DNA from: Candidatus Gastranaerophilales bacterium
GTDB lineage: Bacteria > Cyanobacteriota > Vampirovibrionia > Gastranaerophilales > Gastranaerophilaceae
NCBI GenBank assembly: GCA_947624665.1
Contig: CANQLK010000048.1
Coordinates: 1-11,350 of the forward strand
DNA length: 11,350 nt
Reading direction: 5' to 3'
Of this stretch, positions 6,550-11,350 are shown piece after piece; within the stretch, counting starts at the first letter, position 1, and each line of letters starts with the position of its first letter. The translations under genes were made by a program, and so were the position numbers. The notes beneath the pieces were generated by a model, which saw only the letters and a list, made by a program, of their open reading frames with translations, was not told the DNA's origin and did not search any database.

Positions 6550-8625
6550 ATGCAAATTAAAAATATTAACGCTTATATGCAATACAAGCCAATGTTTCAA
6601 ACTTTCAAAATTCAATCAATGAATATGACAATGCCGCAGGATACCATTTCATTTGGTGCTTCTTGCAGAAAAGACCCTCACATAGATTATGATTGCATTA
6701 CAAATCCTAAGATTAAAAAAGCCATACAAAAACTAATAAATACGGAAGAAAATATTTCAAGAGAACAGTATATAAAAATATTAAAATATTTTGGATATAC
6801 TAATACGTCAAAAGAAGGCGGAATGGATATATATAGGAGAGTTCCGTATGCTTCCGGCGCAATGATATTTAAAATTCCGAATTCTCATATTATAACGGGC
6901 GAATATAAATCAAGATTACAAAATGCGCTGGCAAGAATCAATGATACAAAAGGTGAATTATGCAGTTCGAAATCGGCATTATGTGACGGACAGATAGAAG
7001 AATTTCTTGACATGGTATCCGATTTCCAACCCGATACTGACACAAACGAATACAGAAAAAACTTAATTAAGAAACAAAAAAGCAGTGAAATTCAAACTCA
7101 AAAGCAGGAAATAGATGACAAGTACGAAGAACGAAAACAAGCAGGTATAGAATATACCCGTTCTAAACAGCAAGAGCTTATAGACAATGCAGAAAAGGAA
7201 AAAGAACTTGAATATATAGCAGACATATTGCAAAAAAGTAAAAGTCTGCTTGAAGAATATATTAATAATTTTAATCAATATATCAATGAAAATACAACAA
7301 AAATAGATTTGGTTTTAGAATCAGCAAGTGAGTTTAAAGTTTATCTGAACAGTGATTTTAGCGACCAAACGATTTCAATGATAAACAAATATACAAAAAA
7401 ATTAAAACATTTAAAGATAGGAGCTGAAACTCTCCATAAACGTGAGAAGAAATTGAAGCCGAAAGACTTATCAAAAGAACAAGCTGATTCTTATTACAAA
7501 GAAGTCGAACAATTTTGCATTACGGCTTCCGATACTATTCACGAATACGATAATCTTATAGATGAAAAATTTCGAGAATTGGGAGATTTGATATCAAAAG
7601 AAAATGAACATTTTATTCAATACAAAGAAGAAAGGGCTAAAAGGCATATTAAACGATGTTATGATTGGGAGAGAATGAAGAATACGGGAATCACTGATTT
7701 CTCCTCCTTAAGAAACTATAAAACGGAAACGCAAGAAACTGTTGAACCCCCTAAAGAATCAGAAAAAGAAGGTTCTGATATTATTCCCGATGATGATAAT
7801 ATTGAAATTAAAGATACAAAGGAAACTCCAAATATCGTTTTCGATGGTGACGGTACAATTAAAACATTAGACAGCTTAACGGAAGCCGACAGATTAACGG
7901 ATACGGAAGCAATTGAATTGAATGACAAAGAAAATCTCAAATTACAAGATGAAACGATGCAAATTTTTGAGAAAACCGCAAAAAAGATTATGCCTTTTGC
8001 CATACCCGAAGCACAAAAGGCTGTAACCGGGATATTAACAGATCTATGCACTGCGCAGGATATAGAGATAATAAACAGCACGGATATTGAAGAATTTAAG
8101 AATCTTATGAACAATAAAATTAATGAGATTACACTAAATTCACAATACAAACAAATATTAAGGGCAGCAATATATGCGGTTTTGTCCGTACAAAATCAAC
8201 CGAATGCATATTCTATGCCACTTAATAAGATTATTGAAGCAGGAAAAAATTATAATAAAGCAGATACGGATAAGGTACAAAAAATGTTTGACAAATACAA
8301 TAAGCCGCTTTCTCAAGACGATTTTGAAAAGGTAAAAAATGAATTATTATTATATTGTGATAATATTTCAGACGAAGAAAAAGAAGAGGCAGAATCTCTT
8401 ATACAAGAAGAAGGCGGATATTTGGCTGTTTTAATTGATGAAGAGCAGAATGATGAAGCAAAAGCTTCCGTGTTAAAACAATTCTGGAGCGATTATGATG
8501 AGAAATTCGCCACTTCATATACAGATAGCGTAATTAGTAAATTTAATGAAATAAAGGTTCACAAAGATAAATTAAAAGAAATCGGAGAGGCTGATTCTTC
8601 AGACTTCGCTCTGGACATATATTAA
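6550..8625 (+). CDS. Orphan 691-residue protein: ISFG leader, HicA-like domain, coiled coil, shared C-terminal region
   Basis: I do not recognise a family for the whole protein. Residues 1-32 form a polar tail rich in Met, Gln and Asn and almost free of acidic residues, ending in ISFG (33-36). Residues 69-131 follow the HicA toxin pattern: a helix (YIKILKYFGY), a strand pair around GGMDIYRR, a strand FKIPNSH, and a helix (YKSRLQNALARI). The HicA catalytic His position (GSHH) is GGMD here, so nuclease activity is doubtful. About 165-370 is very charged and helical, probably a coiled coil. An acidic, likely unstructured linker spans about 395-460. Residues 470-665 are homologous to the C-terminal region of the next gene. 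There is no transmembrane segment or classical signal peptide. The start has only a weak ribosome site. It forms a two-gene unit with the following gene. Location and function are unknown. Confidence 0.8.
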   Translation: MQIKNINAYMQYKPMFQTFKIQSMNMTMPQDTISFGASCRKDPHIDYDCITNPKIKKAIQKLINTEENISREQYIKILKYFGYTNTSKEGGMDIYRRVPYASGAMIFKIPNSHIITGEYKSRLQNALARINDTKGELCSSKSALCDGQIEEFLDMVSDFQPDTDTNEYRKNLIKKQKSSEIQTQKQEIDDKYEERKQAGIEYTRSKQQELIDNAEKEKELEYIADILQKSKSLLEEYINNFNQYINENTTKIDLVLESASEFKVYLNSDFSDQTISMINKYTKKLKHLKIGAETLHKREKKLKPKDLSKEQADSYYKEVEQFCITASDTIHEYDNLIDEKFRELGDLISKENEHFIQYKEERAKRHIKRCYDWERMKNTGITDFSSLRNYKTETQETVEPPKESEKEGSDIIPDDDNIEIKDTKETPNIVFDGDGTIKTLDSLTEADRLTDTEAIELNDKENLKLQDETMQIFEKTAKKIMPFAIPEAQKAVTGILTDLCTAQDIEIINSTDIEEFKNLMNNKINEITLNSQYKQILRAAIYAVLSVQNQPNAYSMPLNKIIEAGKNYNKADTDKVQKMFDKYNKPLSQDDFEKVKNELLLYCDNISDEEKEEAESLIQEEGGYLAVLIDEEQNDEAKASVLKQFWSDYDEKFATSYTDSVISKFNEIKVHKDKLKEIGEADSSDFALDIY

Positions 8626-8642
8626 AAAACGGGTAAACAAAA

Positions 8643-10589
8643 ATGGAATTACAATCTATAAAACAAAATATTTATACGAAACAATATAATCCGAAACTGA
8701 TACAACATAACCAATACGGAATTAATAATCTGCCGACGGAGCATAAAATTATTTCATATCCGAATAATTATTATATAAGTTTCGGTTCGAGATTAAAAAC
8801 CATAGATGAGTTATACGAAAGCAGATATGATATAGGTATGCCTTCTACTGTTTCCGATTTTCTGACGGAATTAAAATCGAACGATCCTAATGTTTTTGAT
8901 TATGTTAAAAACTTTAACAGCATAGCAAGCATACAGAAATTTGTATTTTCAAAATTAGCAGACTGTAAAACGATTGAGGACGTTAAAAAAGCTTTTCCTG
9001 ATGAGAAATGTTTTCAGGAACTAAAATCTCCGTCGGAAGTAGAGAACGGCAATTCTTGCGAATCAAAATTCTTTTATCAGCTTATGCAGGCATCATTACG
9101 AGGCGAAAAAGTAATTGACTCGGAAGATGATGTTACAACTTTCATCATAAAAAAAATATTTTTGGAATGCAAATCGTACAAGGATACGACTAAAGAACTT
9201 GTAAATGCCGTAATTCCAAAGGATATTAAGGAAATTGCAAAAGATACTTATATATTCGAAAATTCAAATGCGGAATTATTCAAACCATTGGGAATTATTT
9301 TACCCGACGGAATAAGATACGGACTTTCACTTCGTCAGGGTGAAGGTAAGAACAAAACCAATAAAAGTTCATTGGCTAATTTATCTCCAACCGAAATAAA
9401 TGATAAAATAAAAAATCTTTTAAACGATAAAGAAAAATGGCAATTTATTATGATGGATGCTTGGAATAATTGCTTCGATATAAGGCAATCGCTTTCTCAA
9501 TTTATGTATGAAAATAATGAAAATCCTTTATATAATCAATCGGTTTTTGACGGATACGGTGATATTGTTGACATATACAATTTTATTAACAAAAAAAATG
9601 AATATGCTATAAGAATGTCTAAATTAATGATTGATTTTTGGAGTAAATATCCAGAATATAAAAAACAATTCAGTTTTGCGGTTCAGAATGCGGAAAATAC
9701 CTATGAAACAAAAGAAGCAGCAGGTAATGATGAATTTAAAAAATATATAAATGATGTCTTAACCAAAAAAGATACCGCAAAAAAATTGATACAGAAACTC
9801 AGAATCGGCTATAACAAACCATATTCAAAAGCAAAAGAAATTCTAAGAAAATTACTCTCGGAAAAAATTAAACCTTTTTTTATTAATGATGAAAATTCAA
9901 TAAATGAAGCAGTTAAACTTTTAATAAAAAACAGTTTTGATGAAAACGAATTAAAAATTATAGAAGGAGATATAACTCCCGAATTTAAGCAGTTAGTAAT
10001 GGGAAATCAAGGAAATTGCGTTTTAAATAAAATAAAAGATTTAATGAACTCAAATCCCGAATACAGATGTATTATAAACTCACAATTATTAGCTATTTTA
10101 AATAATATTGTTTCCGATAAAAACCAAAATTCCGAAAATATACCTTCTATAATTAGGGATAGAAAAGCTTTTACGGATTTAGTAAAAAAATCCGTAAAAA
10201 ATCCTGAAGAATACTCCCTAAATCAAAAGCAAGTTATGAATGACTATAATAATTACAAAAAACATTTAAGTCAGGAAGAACAAAATAATATCTGCGATGA
10301 ATTATTTAGAAAATGCAAAGAGCTGACAAATAAAGAGAAAGAAGATATCTCAACTTTCTTAACAAAACAAGGCAAATATATGAAAAACATTTTATCCGAT
10401 AATGCAAATGTTAAAATTCCAACGATGGTTTTATTCGGAACTGAATTTGACAGAAAATACGGAACCGATATTACTTCAAAGTTATTAAGAAGTGCAGATT
10501 CACAAATAATTAAAGAACAGAAAACCGATTTTATTGATAATCAACCAGATTGGAACAATTTATTAGAGAATATATGGAAATCGCTTTAA
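8643..10589 (+). CDS. Orphan 648-residue protein: ISFG leader, helical centre, shared C-terminal region
   Basis: I do not recognise a family. A 44-residue tail rich in Asn, Gln and Tyr ends in ISFG (45-48), parallel to its neighbour. The centre (about 68-390) is predicted helical from its composition. SSLANLSPTEINDKI (242-256) and MSKLMIDFWSKYPEYKK (325-341) loosely resemble the short helical repeats (NUMOD3-like, with phrases such as RWxxLSPEE and FWSKNPE) found near homing endonucleases. No nuclease motif is visible. Residues 400-615 match 470-665 of the upstream protein; in 538-597, aligned without a gap, I count 16 identities in 60, including LSQ (542-544), C558, EKE (565-567), G577, Y579 and VL (596-597). 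The start lies 17 bases after the upstream stop and has no clear ribosome site, suggesting coupling or a non-SD start. No transmembrane segment is seen. Confidence 0.8.
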   Translation: MELQSIKQNIYTKQYNPKLIQHNQYGINNLPTEHKIISYPNNYYISFGSRLKTIDELYESRYDIGMPSTVSDFLTELKSNDPNVFDYVKNFNSIASIQKFVFSKLADCKTIEDVKKAFPDEKCFQELKSPSEVENGNSCESKFFYQLMQASLRGEKVIDSEDDVTTFIIKKIFLECKSYKDTTKELVNAVIPKDIKEIAKDTYIFENSNAELFKPLGIILPDGIRYGLSLRQGEGKNKTNKSSLANLSPTEINDKIKNLLNDKEKWQFIMMDAWNNCFDIRQSLSQFMYENNENPLYNQSVFDGYGDIVDIYNFINKKNEYAIRMSKLMIDFWSKYPEYKKQFSFAVQNAENTYETKEAAGNDEFKKYINDVLTKKDTAKKLIQKLRIGYNKPYSKAKEILRKLLSEKIKPFFINDENSINEAVKLLIKNSFDENELKIIEGDITPEFKQLVMGNQGNCVLNKIKDLMNSNPEYRCIINSQLLAILNNIVSDKNQNSENIPSIIRDRKAFTDLVKKSVKNPEEYSLNQKQVMNDYNNYKKHLSQEEQNNICDELFRKCKELTNKEKEDISTFLTKQGKYMKNILSDNANVKIPTMVLFGTEFDRKYGTDITSKLLRSADSQIIKEQKTDFIDNQPDWNNLLENIWKSL

Positions 10590-10591
10590 GC

Positions 10592-10607
10592 AAAATTGCA
10601 ATTTTTT
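10592..10607. terminator. Weak terminator-like palindrome between convergent genes
   Basis: The 14-base palindrome AAAATTGCAATTTT (10592-10605) runs into a six-T tract (10602-10607) just after the stop of the 648-residue gene. Only 19 bases separate the two convergent stop codons. The stem is almost all A/T and has no spare loop, so it would be a poor intrinsic terminator. It is the only candidate present. Confidence 0.25.
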
Positions 10608-10608
10608 A

Positions 10609-11313
10609 TCAGCTTTTTTCCCGAATTAATCCTTCACAAAGCAAAAATCTGCCCATCGGAATAACTTCGCAATAATCGGATAATGACATTATAAAACAAT
10701 CATTTTCGCAGAAACCTCCCGAAAGATATATTTTATCCGGTTTTTTAGCGAAATTCCAAGCATTAAAGGCAATACCGTGAATGAATTTTGAGATTGCATT
10801 TTTTGCTTCACCGCCTTTTGCTATATCATCCATTATTTTTTCCAGACCGAAAATTCCGCAGGTTATAACGTATTTTTCTTTATTAAACTTTAAATCCTTT
10901 GCATTAATGCCGTAAAATTTTAAAAGCATTTCAACAGTTGCTCCCGTTGAGCTTGAACAGGAATTGTTCCAATCCAAATCTTTGAATTTACCGTTTTTAT
11001 ACAATGCCCACTTTGAATCTCTGCTTCCCATATCAAGTATAAGTCCATCTGTATTTACTTTTTTTCTGAATCCTTCAATTAATGCTATAACTTCATTCTC
11101 GTAGTCTTTTTCAAAATTAAGCATTGATTTTGACATGTGTCCCGTCGCTTTATCAAATTTAAAATCGATATCTTTTAAGCGGCTTGAAGGAATAACGTAA
11201 TAATTGCATCCGTTTTCGGATTTAATTAAAAAAGATGAATAATTTTTCATCTTACACTCATTATCGCTTTCAACTATTTTAGACCATGTAGTTCCCGCAT
11301 CAAGTACAATCAT
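10609..11313 (-). CDS. BadF/BcrA/HgdC-type [4Fe-4S] activator ATPase
   Basis: 234 residues of the ASKHA-fold BadF/BadG/BcrA/BcrD family, slightly shorter than HgdC (about 260). Such proteins use ATP to push one electron at very low potential into 2-hydroxyacyl-CoA dehydratases, benzoyl-CoA reductase or double-cubane-cluster proteins. Phosphate motif 1 is LDAGTTWSK (4-12). ATGH (56-59) matches the TGYG turn. Phosphate motif 2 is LDMGSRDSK (93-101), and the adenosine motif is LSGGFCEN (197-204). C119 in NSCSSSTG and C152 in CGIFGLEK correspond to the two Cys per subunit that hold the cluster between HgdC monomers. Motifs are altered (GSRDSK for GGQDSK, NSCSSSTG for NDKCAAGTG), which suggests a divergent branch. 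The partner is not in the window. An in-frame stop upstream and a good ribosome site fix the start. Confidence 0.87.
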   Translation of the reverse strand: MIVLDAGTTWSKIVESDNECKMKNYSSFLIKSENGCNYYVIPSSRLKDIDFKFDKATGHMSKSMLNFEKDYENEVIALIEGFRKKVNTDGLILDMGSRDSKWALYKNGKFKDLDWNNSCSSSTGATVEMLLKFYGINAKDLKFNKEKYVITCGIFGLEKIMDDIAKGGEAKNAISKFIHGIAFNAWNFAKKPDKIYLSGGFCENDCFIMSLSDYCEVIPMGRFLLCEGLIREKS

Positions 11314-11318
11314 CTTAA

Positions 11319-11322
11319 CCTC
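11319..11322 (-). promoter_or_regulatory. Ribosome binding site of the activator ATPase gene
   Basis: The minus strand reads GAGG, five bases before the ATG at 11313. An in-frame TAA lies eight codons further up, with no other start codon between, so the annotated start is the only reasonable one. Confidence 0.65.
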
Positions 11323-11350
11323 AAAAATGCTTCTATTTTAGCGAGTGTGG

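Noticed and set aside
7716..8150. Minus-strand open frame inside the 691-residue gene
   Set aside because: It is the antisense of the acidic linker and start of the C-terminal region, hydrophobic only through complementarity, with no family features.

Overview
The window is strongly AT-rich on both strands, has no tRNA, rRNA, CRISPR array or transposase, and reads cleanly with the standard bacterial code. It looks like an accessory region of an anaerobic, probably gut-associated bacterium. Two large orphan proteins carry a short N-terminal Ile-Ser-Phe-Gly motif behind a polar tail. I associate this style of leader with uncultured Gastranaerophilales (Melainabacteria, non-photosynthetic relatives of cyanobacteria). 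That placement is an inference from memory, not shown by a marker gene here. The oxygen-sensitive type of activator ATPase at the right end fits an anaerobe.

Left block, all on the minus strand, read from 6316 down to 1: a LarE-type PP-loop sulfur transferase, then a type III restriction-modification pair (Mod methyltransferase, then Res helicase-nuclease, 12 bases apart), then a Gp49/HigB-like RelE-superfamily toxin that runs off the left edge. LarE to Mod is 35 bases, so larE-mod-res may be one transcript. The toxin has its own near-consensus promoter with a perfect inverted repeat inside it. Its antitoxin should lie just beyond base 1. Restriction-modification plus toxin-antitoxin suggests a small defence island.

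Centre: a 233-base divergent intergenic region (6317-6549) holds a candidate short-leader promoter for larE. It also holds a peptide-like relic, a 12-base palindrome and four copies of an 8-base half-site arranged as two inverted pairs in front of the rightward genes.

Right block, plus strand: two tandem genes, 17 bases apart, encode proteins of 691 and 648 residues that I cannot assign to a known family. They share an N-terminal ISFG leader and a homologous C-terminal region of about 200 residues (16 identities in one gap-free 60-residue stretch), but their middle parts differ. The first carries a domain patterned like the HicA toxin fold without its catalytic His, then a long coiled coil. 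The second has a helical central region with weak resemblance to the short repeats seen around homing endonucleases. This pair is the most likely undescribed system in the window. A convergent minus-strand gene closes the window: a BadF/BcrA/HgdC-type ATPase with both [4Fe-4S] ligand cysteines. Its dehydratase or double-cubane partner is not in the window.
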